Assembly (NCBI GenBank): GCA_963627995.1
Contig: CAVGCV010000003.1
Span: 1 to 64,000, forward strand
DNA length: 64,000 nucleotides
Reading direction: 5' to 3'
Source: UBA3839 sp963627995
GTDB taxonomy: Bacteria > Bacteroidota > Bacteroidia > Bacteroidales > Bacteroidaceae
Below, in pieces: positions 1 to 8,047 of this stretch. The position numbers were made by a program, and so were the translations under genes. Positions within the stretch are counted from its first letter, which is position 1. Every line of letters starts with the position of its first letter. The notes below the pieces were generated by a model. It was given only the letters and a program-made list of their open reading frames with translations. It was not told where the DNA came from and ran no database searches.

Positions 1-91
1 TCGCGTCGTGAAATCCCGCCTTTCTCGCCATTTTCTTGGCTTCAAGTAAAATTTTCTGCTTCATTCTCTTGCTTGTTTTGTTTTTGTTCAT
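1..91 (-). CDS. Small basic phage protein, 3' part outside the window
   Basis: An ATG at 89-91 opens a minus-strand frame that stays open to the window edge, giving about 30 residues starting MNKNKTSKRMKQKILLEAKK. It is strongly lysine and arginine rich and lies downstream of the head-protein gene in the same direction, so it is probably the next gene of the late operon. Too little is visible to name it. It could also be a chance frame, although its codon use fits the neighbouring AT-rich sequence. Confidence 0.4.
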   Translation of the reverse strand, partial: MNKNKTSKRMKQKILLEAKKMARKAGFHDA

Positions 92-175
92 AAATTTGCA
101 CCGGTCAAGGACCACCAGTCTCTGGGTCGTGATGCCATACGCATGAGATGGATGTTAAGCCAAGGAGACACAAGT

Positions 176-195
176 AGGAGGGGGTAACCCCTCCT
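176..195 (-). terminator. Hairpin after the head-protein gene
   Basis: AGGAGGGG and CCCCTCCT form an 8-bp perfect stem around a 4-base loop, 11 bases past the stop of the head-protein gene. There is no long U tract on the minus strand, so it may act as an attenuator or processing hairpin rather than a full terminator. Confidence 0.4.
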
Positions 196-206
196 TTCTT
201 TGTGTG

Positions 207-2453
207 TTAAAAGAAGCCTTTTAATAAACCTCGATACTTTTCTCTTTTTATTTCTTCTTTTGTGATATTCTTGCATTTACCGAATTTGTTTACGAAAGTG
301 AATCCATTCATCTTAATGTTTTTGCGTTTCAGGTAATCAAGCACATCACAGATTATGCCTTTATCTGCGTTTGTTACTTTAAGTATACAAATTTCTGCTT
401 GTTCAAAAGCATGTTTGACGTCTGTTGCTATTGTGTTTGATTTGACAGACTGAGAACATTTAAAGTCTGCCAATCTCCAAGAGCCTTCAACCTTAACGAT
501 GGCATCTGCGGAAATCTTATCTTCATACTCCGGCAAGAAGCAGACAGATATTCCTCCGTTATTAAGGTCTATCGCCATCTGCTTTGTGTTCTTCCATGCG
601 TTTCCTTTCATTGAGCGGTGCTTTTGGTAGTACGCTGTGAAAGCCTTTCCGTTATCGTTTATAGTTGTCGCATTCTTTCCATGTGCCACACTTTCGAGAA
701 GATTGTTTCTCTGTGCCTTTGTCTTGCAGTCTTTCAGACGCTTGAGAATCTCGTCCGAATATGGTTCAAAGTCGCCCATGAACGACGAAGCCCCTTGAGC
801 GTTTTCCAGCCACCACGATATTTGCTCCATCGTCATTTTTGGTGCTTTCGCTTTTGACTTGGCAGCTTTCACGATGCCGTTCATCAGGTTTTCGTTGGGT
901 CTGAGTCCGTCCATCTTCAAGATGCACACGCCCTCAGCTGTGTCCAGTCGGGCAAAATCAAACAGAAAATCGGATGCAGACTTTCCGCTTTGGGCATCGT
1001 AATAGCGGAGAGAACCATCGGCAAGCCTTTCGGCAGTGATGACATGTCCTTTGTTCTGCCCATTCCAGTTGAACCATAACTGATAGCGTCCTTCTTCCTT
1101 CATCGAATCTCCGAGCGATGCTGCATTTATCTTGTCCTTTACTATCTTCGGAGTCGGGATTGTTCCCTCTTTTGTGACCCATGCAGCCTCCGGCCGTTTG
1201 CCAAGTTCGTATGGCATATACCATTCCGTCTTATTGTTGCCGAAGGCTTCTACAGGAAGCCCCCGTCTGCGCAGCTCGTATGCGACCGCTGTACTTTGGC
1301 AGTTGGAGGCGTACATTCCGCCTTTATTGTAATGTGGATTCGGGTGCTTCATGTCAGCCTCCTCAAACGTCATCGGCTTTCCGACCTCCACACCGACCGC
1401 CTTTGCCACGGTCTCAAGACCGTCCTCCTTGCCGCTGGCCTTCTTCCCTTCCCAGAACTTCCTGTTGTCGTCGAGGAAGGACGGCATGGCCTTGGCGTTC
1501 TCTATCCGCTCCCTGTTGTCCGCCACCCACTTGTCGAAAGCTTCGGGCGTGTCCGTCACCTCGTCGGGAAAGCCGCTCTCTCCGTCCCAGTCCCCGAACT
1601 CCTCCACGGACGGAAGCACGGGGACTGCATAACACCTGCACCACGGATGCCAGCCCGTGAACTTGAACTCCTTCGGGTAAACGCCCTTGAGGTCGTCGCA
1701 GATGTCGGGGACGTGCCGTGAATCCGTGAGCCGTATCTCCACGCCCTTGACGAACGGCAGGGACTTCCATCTGAGGTGGTCTGCCTCACGGTAGGCGGAG
1801 TTTATCTCCGTGACGGTCATCCTCCGTGCGTTCTTGTAGCTGCTGCGGTAGATGCCGGCGCCGGGATGGTACGCCTTTGCCGCCTTGGACAGGCGCAAAA
1901 CCCCGGACTTGTCCCTCACCCTGCGGAACAGGCGCTCCGGCTCGTTGAGGTATTTCCGAACCTTCCTTGAAAGGTCGTCCGCGCTCATGCCCTTCTCCAT
2001 CGCCGCCTCCACCGAAAGCTCTATCTCCTGCCTGAACTGCTCCGAAAGGTTCCACACCCTCGACGAGAGTTTCTTCGCCCTCTCTGTGCTGTATGAGACA
2101 AGATTGTCGTTAAGGGCCGCCGTCCACTTCTCCGCCTTGGAGTCGGGAATGGGGGCATGGCTGCTTGCCCATTTTACAATAGCCGACATCTTCTCGGCGG
2201 AGATGCTCCACGAGCTCCTGCTGCTATTCTTGACGTTGGCGGTGAGCAAGTCTGCCATTTCCTGCTGGAGGCTCTCCATCTGACTGGCTGCCATGCCGTA
2301 GTCGTCAAAGAAGAAGCTGCCGTCACCCTCATATCCCGTGGCGGCTGCAATGACCACAGCCCTCTTCCTTACGTCGTCGATGATGTCCTTCGCCTTCTTT
2401 GCGCGCGAGTTGAGCGATGCCCTGTGCTTCCTGTCGTACTTGTCGAGTTTCAT
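207..2453 (-). CDS. Phage minor head protein fused to papain-fold and CdiA-like nuclease domains
   Basis: The 748-residue protein has three parts. Residues about 110-280 resemble the SPP1 gp7 / Mu gpF head morphogenesis family: a helical region, then TVTEINSAYREADHLRW (213-229) and the WHPWCRC signature (268-274). Residues about 355-520 look like a papain-fold toxin/deamidase domain with Cys385 (SNCQST), His470 (GHVITAERL) and Asp486 (YYDAQSG) in the order expected for a catalytic triad. Residues about 585-715 resemble contact-dependent-inhibition type nucleases, with D650-A-I-V and D663-F-K665. Family gp7 proteins are commonly 250-450 residues, so most of the length is additional. The start at 2453 overlaps the portal stop by 4 bases (ATGA). 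The 3' half of the gene is clearly more AT-rich than the 5' half. The head assignment is firm; the two C-terminal activities are inference from motif layout. Confidence 0.8.
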   Translation of the reverse strand: MKLDKYDRKHRASLNSRAKKAKDIIDDVRKRAVVIAAATGYEGDGSFFFDDYGMAASQMESLQQEMADLLTANVKNSSRSSWSISAEKMSAIVKWASSHAPIPDSKAEKWTAALNDNLVSYSTERAKKLSSRVWNLSEQFRQEIELSVEAAMEKGMSADDLSRKVRKYLNEPERLFRRVRDKSGVLRLSKAAKAYHPGAGIYRSSYKNARRMTVTEINSAYREADHLRWKSLPFVKGVEIRLTDSRHVPDICDDLKGVYPKEFKFTGWHPWCRCYAVPVLPSVEEFGDWDGESGFPDEVTDTPEAFDKWVADNRERIENAKAMPSFLDDNRKFWEGKKASGKEDGLETVAKAVGVEVGKPMTFEEADMKHPNPHYNKGGMYASNCQSTAVAYELRRRGLPVEAFGNNKTEWYMPYELGKRPEAAWVTKEGTIPTPKIVKDKINAASLGDSMKEEGRYQLWFNWNGQNKGHVITAERLADGSLRYYDAQSGKSASDFLFDFARLDTAEGVCILKMDGLRPNENLMNGIVKAAKSKAKAPKMTMEQISWWLENAQGASSFMGDFEPYSDEILKRLKDCKTKAQRNNLLESVAHGKNATTINDNGKAFTAYYQKHRSMKGNAWKNTKQMAIDLNNGGISVCFLPEYEDKISADAIVKVEGSWRLADFKCSQSVKSNTIATDVKHAFEQAEICILKVTNADKGIICDVLDYLKRKNIKMNGFTFVNKFGKCKNITKEEIKREKYRGLLKGFF

Positions 2454-3934
2454 TCAGCCGCATTGAAAATGTCCTCTTTCTCCAGCCTGCGCTTCTCGTC
2501 TTCTTCTATCTCCTCAATCTCGGACTTTATGTCGTCTGTAATACCCACGAGCACAACACCCTGCTTCCTCGACATGACGCCACCCTCCACGGCGTTCACG
2601 GCATCGGCGATGCGCTTTGCCAAGTCCTCGATGCGGTACGGACGCTGCTCGACCTCCACCTCCAGCGTTTCGGACGCTCCCTTCAGCGACGGCACGAGAC
2701 TGCCTATCGCGGAAATGAGGAAGTTCACCCTCCTCTGGTAGAACTCGCCCATGTCTTCCCAGTGTCTTGCGCAGGCAAAGGTGGTTGCCATGAACATGAA
2801 ATCGAAGGCAGTGCCGGATGGCGGCTGCCCCGTCCCCCTCACTTGGTCGAAAGAAATGAGCGGCGTGTTGGTGAGCGAGTAGCATCTCGTCAGAAGGTTG
2901 TCGCACTGCGACTTCACCATGTCGCTCGTCTGTGTCCAGTCGAGATAGTACGCCTTGCCTCCGCCCGTAATCTTCAGAAGATGGGACTTTCCGATGTTCT
3001 CCGCACCACCTGCGGCAAGGTCGCCCTCCAGTATGAGCTTCGGGAAGAAATTCATCTTGATGGCATCCGACCAGTCCGACGTGAGTGTTTCGAGGCTCTC
3101 GCGTGCGCCGCAGATGTTGTGGCACAGTTCCTCGGGACGGTAGGCGTAGATGGAGGGGTTCTTCGAGAATCCGTGCTTGAACGGATAGCCCGGGGAGTAC
3201 TCCCATGCACCGCTGCTGCCCCTCTGTATCTGATGCACCTCCTCGCCTGTCACAAGCATGAAGCAGTACACCGTGGAAAGGCTTGCCGTCTTGTACTCGT
3301 ACTCGCGTCCTATCCCGAGGTAGTCGTTGCCGTTGTCGGAGAATATCGGGTACAGCTTGTCGCCTCTGAACGGAGACCACACCTGCATGCGGAGTTTTTC
3401 CTTGGGCATGACCTTGATGTCGGCAATGGATGCGATTTTCTTCCATACCTTGCGCCAGAAGCCGCTGGCATCGTAGCGATACCAGTACTCGCACACCTCC
3501 TGCTCGGCCAGCCATGCACGCAGCTCGCGCTTGTTCTGGAATCTGAGCTTGTTGTCGTTGAACGTCTTGCGGATTATCCTTACCACGTCCAGTTCCTTCT
3601 CGTCCTCGGTGTCCGTGTTCAGCTTCGGCTCATTGCCCACGGTGAACGCCACGTGGATGTTCACGATGTCCTGCTCTATCGGCAGGGCGATGCGTGCCAC
3701 CGGCTCCGTCTCGAACTCGGCAGGATGCAGGACACCCCTCGAGTCGTAGTATTCTTCTTTGACAAGCGTCTTCATGTCCTTGCGGAATTGCCTGTCGTGG
3801 ACACGGTGCTGGTCGGCGAACCAGTTTGCCGCCAGTCTCTTTACGTTGGGCATCGGCGTATGCCTCGCATTCTTGATGAATGTTATCCTCTCTTCCCATG
3901 TGGGAAGCATGAAGATTTCTTGGATGCTGTTCAT
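2450..3934 (-). CDS. Phage portal protein, SPP1-like
   Basis: The 494-residue protein lies between the large terminase and the minor head protein, the invariant place of portal genes in tailed phages. It has the usual portal length and acidic, aromatic-rich character, with a region of mixed helix and strand followed by a charged C-terminus (KSEIEEIEEDEKRRLEKED) typical of SPP1/HK97-like portals. Twelve copies would form the ring through which DNA enters the head. The gene ends in an ATGA overlap with the head-protein gene and starts 10 bases after the terminase stop, so it is translated as part of the late operon. The name rests on position and general resemblance more than on a catalytic motif. 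Confidence 0.8.
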   Translation of the reverse strand: MNSIQEIFMLPTWEERITFIKNARHTPMPNVKRLAANWFADQHRVHDRQFRKDMKTLVKEEYYDSRGVLHPAEFETEPVARIALPIEQDIVNIHVAFTVGNEPKLNTDTEDEKELDVVRIIRKTFNDNKLRFQNKRELRAWLAEQEVCEYWYRYDASGFWRKVWKKIASIADIKVMPKEKLRMQVWSPFRGDKLYPIFSDNGNDYLGIGREYEYKTASLSTVYCFMLVTGEEVHQIQRGSSGAWEYSPGYPFKHGFSKNPSIYAYRPEELCHNICGARESLETLTSDWSDAIKMNFFPKLILEGDLAAGGAENIGKSHLLKITGGGKAYYLDWTQTSDMVKSQCDNLLTRCYSLTNTPLISFDQVRGTGQPPSGTAFDFMFMATTFACARHWEDMGEFYQRRVNFLISAIGSLVPSLKGASETLEVEVEQRPYRIEDLAKRIADAVNAVEGGVMSRKQGVVLVGITDDIKSEIEEIEEDEKRRLEKEDIFNAAE

Positions 3935-3943
3935 GTCGTCGTG

Positions 3944-5179
3944 TTAAAAATAACCATTGTAAGATTTCCGCCTTTCCATGTTGCGGTACGCGTGGCCAAG
4001 GAGTTCCATCCAACATACATACCTAATGCCGTCGATTGCGTGGTTGTAGTTGTCGCAGGGTATGTTGACGAACTGCCCGGTCTTCGGGTTCTGCTGCCAC
4101 GTGTAGTTCTTGAACTCCTTCCATACGTTGACCGACTTCTCGGTGACGTAGATGTGCTTCAAGCCCTGCATGAAGTCGATGCCGAAAAGGACGGAGTTGC
4201 TCCCTTTCGCCACAGGCATCATCGGCAGTCCGGCATTCTGGATTTCCGCTATTTCCCTCGGTTCTGCGTTGTCTGCCCATATCTTGCGTGTCCGTGCGTC
4301 AGGAAGGGCTTTTAGCCTGTCGATGATTTCGGGCGTGGTCATCTTTGTCTGATAGCATTCTTCGTCGATATACAGGCAGTCGTCATGGAATCCTACCGTT
4401 TCTATGGCCGTGGGGTCGTTCGTGAATCCGAAGTCAATGGCACGCCATTTCCTTTTGACGTAGAACGGCATTTCCTGCACTAAAGAAACCTTCTCGAAGA
4501 TAAGCCCCTCCAAGGACGCCCTCTCGCCCAGTCCGTAGATTTTCCACTTGCGGACGTCCACCGTGCCGTTCGCGTAGTTCTCCTCCGTCGGCTCGTAGGA
4601 GAGAATCTTCCGCTTCATGTTTTCGGGTATGAACGGATTGTCCAGCATCGTGGAGTGGTCGAAGTAGCAGTCCGGCCGATGGCATACATTGTCGTAAATC
4701 CAATGCTCCTCCGCCGTGGGGTTGTAGTCCAAGACGGAGAAGTCGGCGCATCGCTGCTCGAGCTGGTCGAAGTCATCCCTGGTGGCCTCCATCGCCTCGT
4801 TTATCCAGAATATGTTGCAGGTCAGTCCGTGTAGGCGCTGCTGGTCATCCAAACCGACAAACCAGAACGTCCAATCGTTTATCTTGATGATGTGCGCGGA
4901 GTTGTTCACATACACCCTGCCCAAAAGCCCAAGCTCGGCGATGACGGTCTTGAAGTCCTCCCACACCGTAGCGAGCAGCCATGTGCCTTTCTTTCGTGAA
5001 CAGACAATCCTTTTTCTCTCATCGGAGAGAAGTGCCAGGAATATGAGATACTGGATGAGCGAATACGTTTTGGATGAACGCGACCCTCCCTCAAAGACAT
5101 ACACGTTATACTTGCCCGAAGCATGCGCTTTCATGGCACGGGCAAATACAGGAGTGCAAGTGAAGTTCAGTTCGTTCAT
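3944..5179 (-). CDS. Phage terminase large subunit (PBSX/SPP1 type)
   Basis: The 411-residue packaging motor has an N-terminal ATPase with the Walker A variant GGSRSSKT (31-38) and a Walker B/catalytic site FWINEA (124-129; Glu128). The C-terminal RNase H-like nuclease begins around residue 245 with AIDFGFTNDPTA (Asp249), continues through IWADNAEPREI (Asp303, Glu306) and ends with NHAIDGIRY near residue 385, which supplies the third acidic residue. The length is normal for PBSX-type terminases. Its start overlaps the stop of the upstream gene by 4 bases. With the portal it would translocate and cut phage DNA during head filling. Confidence 0.95.
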   Translation of the reverse strand: MNELNFTCTPVFARAMKAHASGKYNVYVFEGGSRSSKTYSLIQYLIFLALLSDERKRIVCSRKKGTWLLATVWEDFKTVIAELGLLGRVYVNNSAHIIKINDWTFWFVGLDDQQRLHGLTCNIFWINEAMEATRDDFDQLEQRCADFSVLDYNPTAEEHWIYDNVCHRPDCYFDHSTMLDNPFIPENMKRKILSYEPTEENYANGTVDVRKWKIYGLGERASLEGLIFEKVSLVQEMPFYVKRKWRAIDFGFTNDPTAIETVGFHDDCLYIDEECYQTKMTTPEIIDRLKALPDARTRKIWADNAEPREIAEIQNAGLPMMPVAKGSNSVLFGIDFMQGLKHIYVTEKSVNVWKEFKNYTWQQNPKTGQFVNIPCDNYNHAIDGIRYVCWMELLGHAYRNMERRKSYNGYF

Positions 5180-5841
5180 CTCTTCTGCTCTTGGAGTTCT
5201 GTGTCCTCCTTCTTGTTATAGACTACGTTCACATTGATTTTGCCGATGCTCTTGTCCTCGACCGACACATCCATCTTTTTCATCTGTTGGAGCGTCTTTC
5301 TAAATTCGGGGTCGTGATGGAATCGCCAGACGGAGATTGCCTGCATGTTCGGCGGCAGCTCCTGCTCGGTGGTCGTGGTAATGGTTTCGGCGTACGGAAC
5401 GCCATCCCTGCTGACCGTCTTCCGTTCGGTGGACTGCGTGGTCTTGGTTTTCCACCTGCCACTCGCCACCATGTTGTACACTTCCTTGTACAGGAGGCTC
5501 TGCCTGACCCGCGCCCGCGACAATACTTGACATATCAGCATCGAGCGCAGCCTGTTCTCTTGCTCCGTCCATCCATCGTACTGCCCTTTCTTCATGCGCG
5601 AGAACACTTCGGGGGCAAGTCCTTCATCGGGTATGCTCTCCACGTCTTCGAGTTCGATGGTTGCGAGGCCATCCTCTGTGGCGGCGTCTATCTTCTCGTT
5701 GTTCCTTTCCTCTACGATGCGGCGTATCTCCTCGCCGATGAACCGGGCTATCTCGCAGTCGTTGTAGTCGCGGCTGGCAAGGTTTCCTATCGCGGTGTAG
5801 AAGTCCGCGCCGTCATAGTCGAATTTTCTCTGCGCACCCAT
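5176..5841 (-). CDS. Probable phage terminase small subunit
   Basis: The 221-residue protein is encoded directly upstream of the large terminase with a 4-base ATGA overlap, the normal place for the DNA-recognising small subunit. The N-terminal third (DYNDCEIARFIGEEI, about residues 25-39) could form a helix-turn-helix, and the C-terminal part is polar and basic and ends KKEDTELQEQKR. I see no decisive family motif, so the assignment depends on synteny. It is the first gene after the terminator at 5956 and should open the late transcript. An alternative is an accessory packaging or DNA-binding protein. Confidence 0.55.
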   Translation of the reverse strand: MGAQRKFDYDGADFYTAIGNLASRDYNDCEIARFIGEEIRRIVEERNNEKIDAATEDGLATIELEDVESIPDEGLAPEVFSRMKKGQYDGWTEQENRLRSMLICQVLSRARVRQSLLYKEVYNMVASGRWKTKTTQSTERKTVSRDGVPYAETITTTTEQELPPNMQAISVWRFHHDPEFRKTLQQMKKMDVSVEDKSIGKINVNVVYNKKEDTELQEQKR

Positions 5842-5955
5842 GGCTTATTCCTCCAGTATTACGTTACAATATTACTCATTGTTCACGCGATGGAGCTTGC
5901 CAGCCGCGACATTACATTTAACTCTTTTCGCTACGGTTAAAAGACAGCCGAAAAA

Positions 5956-5992
5956 GGCCGCTTGCAGGGCTTTCACACCACCGCAAGCGGCC
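5956..5992 (-). terminator. Rho-independent terminator between early and late phage regions
   Basis: GGCCGCTTGC (5956-5965) pairs perfectly with GCAAGCGGCC (5983-5992). On the minus strand the stem is followed by five U residues. It stands between the last early gene (6016-6243) and the terminase genes, so it would stop early leftward transcription until late expression, or an antiterminator, allows read-through. Confidence 0.8.
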
Positions 5993-6015
5993 TCATTTTG
6001 GCGCTGCTTTCCCTT

Positions 6016-6243
6016 TTACACGGTGCTGATGTGGTTCAGCAACTCATGCTGGTCGGAGAAGCAATGCTCTTCGGGGATGTAGTCCGCATAGGCAGAATCG
6101 CCCTTTGCGCGGTACCTGGTCTCTACGCCGCCGTCATTCGTGCTGACGAAAATGCTGTCAATCTCGAACTCTCGGATTTTGAGCGTTTTCTTGTCGATGG
6201 TGCAAACCTTTTCACCGACATTGTACTTTGTCTGTACGTTCAT
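6016..6243 (-). CDS. Small phage protein of unknown function
   Basis: The 75-residue acidic protein starts MNVQTKYNVGEKVCTIDKKT and reads like a small beta-rich fold: alternating hydrophobic strands, with VGEKV and FEIDSIFVS segments similar to the SH3-like or KOW-type small proteins often seen in phages. It has no signal peptide, no membrane segment and no recognisable catalytic motif. It is the last gene before the early terminator. I do not recognise a family. Confidence 0.6.
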   Translation of the reverse strand: MNVQTKYNVGEKVCTIDKKTLKIREFEIDSIFVSTNDGGVETRYRAKGDSAYADYIPEEHCFSDQHELLNHISTV

Positions 6244-6320
6244 AAGAATGTAGTTTGTGCAGGCTGGTTAGTCCTGCGTTACCTTTGGATTATTTTTCAT
6301 CTTGTCCGCGTGGCCGAAGT

Positions 6321-6713
6321 TCACAGAAAGGCTATCGCCATCAAAGAATACACACGCTCCACCTCTTTCCTGAATCCGTGGTGGTTCAAGATAAGCGATT
6401 TTGCATTGTTGAAGTAAACGGACACGGAGCTTCTGCTCAATCCCAACACTTCAGCGATGCCTTTTCTCACGCCCTTGCCCGATATATAGTTGCTCACGAA
6501 CGAGACGGGGCTATACATGAACACAACAAGCAGGATGAAAATGCTGTTGTTGTCTTTGCATTTCGGGTCGCACACCTCCAAGAACCTTTGATATATCGCC
6601 GGTATTTCCGAGATGTCAGTCCTCAAGGGCCGTGCTTCCTCCATCTCCACCTTACTGGCCATTAGCCTCTGATGCCGCAGCTTGCGCATCGTCTCTATTT
6701 TCTCTGTTATCAT
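6321..6713 (-). CDS. Phage regulatory protein with a C-terminal helix-turn-helix
   Basis: The frame is open further upstream, but that part lies inside the next gene. The ATG at 6711-6713, 20 bases after the stop at 6733, gives a sensible 130-residue protein. The C-terminal half holds GKGVRKGIAEVLGLSRSSVS (about residues 85-104), a good match to a helix-turn-helix in which LGLSRSSVSVYF supplies turn and recognition helix. A position late in the early operon, just before the terminase genes, would suit an activator of late transcription, which is inference. No enzyme motif is present. Confidence 0.6.
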   Translation of the reverse strand: MITEKIETMRKLRHQRLMASKVEMEEARPLRTDISEIPAIYQRFLEVCDPKCKDNNSIFILLVVFMYSPVSFVSNYISGKGVRKGIAEVLGLSRSSVSVYFNNAKSLILNHHGFRKEVERVYSLMAIAFL

Positions 6714-6732
6714 CCTGCCATGCCGCACCAAG

Positions 6733-7305
6733 TCACGCAAAGAGATACTTTTCCCAGATGTCAATGAACTGCCTGCCGCAGTATTCGGCAAGCTCCCCCG
6801 TCCTGAAGGCAAGACGAGAACCGTGATGCGCATACGAGTACGATGACGCACTCGTCGCATTCGCATAAGCGACACCGCCATGCGCACCCGCATTGCAATT
6901 CCAGCGACCAACGACACGGCACGCTTTCTTCTCATCCTCATCGAGTTCCTCATATTCCTGTTTGGTGTATATGTAGAACCAAGGATAATAGCGGCACTCG
7001 TCGCCGTCAAACTCCGGTCGCCATCCCTCGTTGAGAGCCTCTGCGATTACTCTCAGCTTGGCGTAAGCAGGAATATCCTCCGTGCATGTCGCATCGGCAA
7101 TCGCATAGTAATCGATGACTGCCTGATTGTCGTTTCCGAGGACTGCGACTGCGTCCTCAAAGGTCTTCACTCGCTCCCTGATGTCTTTCGGCGCAAAGAG
7201 TTCCTTGCCGAAAAGATGCTCCAACAGCTCCCTGCCGTTGGCATCGGTATTGTTGTACGCCGCAAGTGCCTTTTCGGCGCTTGTCTTCAATTCTTTGTTG
7301 TTCAT
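6733..7305 (-). CDS. Hypothetical phage protein, paralogue of the next gene upstream
   Basis: The 190-residue protein shares the segment DIRERVKTFEDAVAVLG (about residues 41-57) with the 134-residue protein encoded at 7337-7741 (DIRERVKTYEDACNVLG), so the two genes look like relatives arisen by duplication. The C-terminal part carries WRPEFDGDECRYYPWFYIYT and a serine, histidine and tyrosine rich stretch ending RTGELAEYCGRQFIDIWEKY. This composition recurs in small proteins of Bacteroidales phages and mobile elements, but I know no function for it. It is cytoplasmic by sequence. Confidence 0.7.
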   Translation of the reverse strand: MNNKELKTSAEKALAAYNNTDANGRELLEHLFGKELFAPKDIRERVKTFEDAVAVLGNDNQAVIDYYAIADATCTEDIPAYAKLRVIAEALNEGWRPEFDGDECRYYPWFYIYTKQEYEELDEDEKKACRVVGRWNCNAGAHGGVAYANATSASSYSYAHHGSRLAFRTGELAEYCGRQFIDIWEKYLFA

Positions 7306-7336
7306 TTGATTTCTTTTTTTTAGGAATTCCCTTTTA

Positions 7337-7741
7337 TCATCGCCCGTCGTTTTCCCGCTCGGCGTATTCCGTCGCGAAGTCCATGAAGTAGACGGTGTCC
7401 TCCGCCTCCGCCCCGCCCTCCGGGATGCGGTTGTGGGCCCTCGCCCAGCGTTCCGGCGTGGAGAGCCTGACGGGCAGCTGCCTGTACCACGGCGTGTCGG
7501 ACTTGAGGGGCACGTAGGAGAGGTCGACCAGCCTCGCGCCGCGCAGGAGCGCGCCGTTCCTGAAGACGACGCGCCATCCTTTCTTGACGACGAGCTCGGT
7601 GCAGCGCGTCATCCACGCGGCGCCCACGAACGTGTTGCGGAACGCCTCCTCGTCCATGGGCCGTACGCCCAGCACGTTGCAGGCGTCTTCGTAGGTCTTC
7701 ACCCTCTCGCGGATGTCGGCCCGGGCTGTCTCCTGTTTCAT
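7337..7741 (-). CDS. Hypothetical phage protein with the shared DIRERVKTYEDA segment
   Basis: The 134-residue protein begins MKQETARADIRERVKTYEDA, which matches residues 41 onward of the protein from 7305-6733; the rest diverges (WYRQLPVRLSTPERWARAHN). It is arginine rich and has no signal peptide or membrane span. It sits between the paralogue and a small gene at 7784-8047 in the early operon. The overlapping 98-residue frame at 7320-7616 is a shadow of this gene. Function unknown. Confidence 0.65.
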   Translation of the reverse strand: MKQETARADIRERVKTYEDACNVLGVRPMDEEAFRNTFVGAAWMTRCTELVVKKGWRVVFRNGALLRGARLVDLSYVPLKSDTPWYRQLPVRLSTPERWARAHNRIPEGGAEAEDTVYFMDFATEYAERENDGR

Positions 7742-7783
7742 GTTGCGTTGTTTTTTGGTTGCTTTTGGGTTGTGGTGTGCGGG

Positions 7784-8047
7784 TCAGCGCCGGCTCCCGC
7801 CTGCCAGCGGGACGACGTTGTAGGTCTTGAATCGGTCGAGCACGTTGCCTTTCCGCGTGTCCGGCTTATACCTGATTTGGATGAATCCGCGGCGGGCGGT
7901 CTCCTCCAGCAGCGGCATGTCCTCTTCCCTGATTTCAGCGACGGTCTCGCCGTTCACGGTCATGCCGGCCGGGATGCCGAAGCGCTGCCGTATCTTGGCG
8001 TTGGCTTCCGCGTTGCGGGTCGCCCAGTAGACTGTGAGCTTTACCAT
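7784..8047 (-). CDS. Small phage protein of unknown function (87 aa)
   Basis: A much longer open frame exists, but the part upstream of 8047 duplicates the DUF6633 gene in another frame. The ATG at 8045-8047 gives 87 residues beginning MVKLTVYWATRNAEANAKIR and ending GNVLDRFKTYNVVPLAGGSRR. It overlaps the end of the upstream gene by 7 bases, which supports translational coupling. The protein is basic and compact, with alternating strands and one charged helix, and has no recognisable motif. Confidence 0.6.
   Translation of the reverse strand: MVKLTVYWATRNAEANAKIRQRFGIPAGMTVNGETVAEIREEDMPLLEETARRGFIQIRYKPDTRKGNVLDRFKTYNVVPLAGGSRR

Noticed and set aside
6280..6287. Exact TACCTTTG box on the plus strand
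   Set aside because: No rightward gene follows; it lies between two leftward phage genes and is probably chance.
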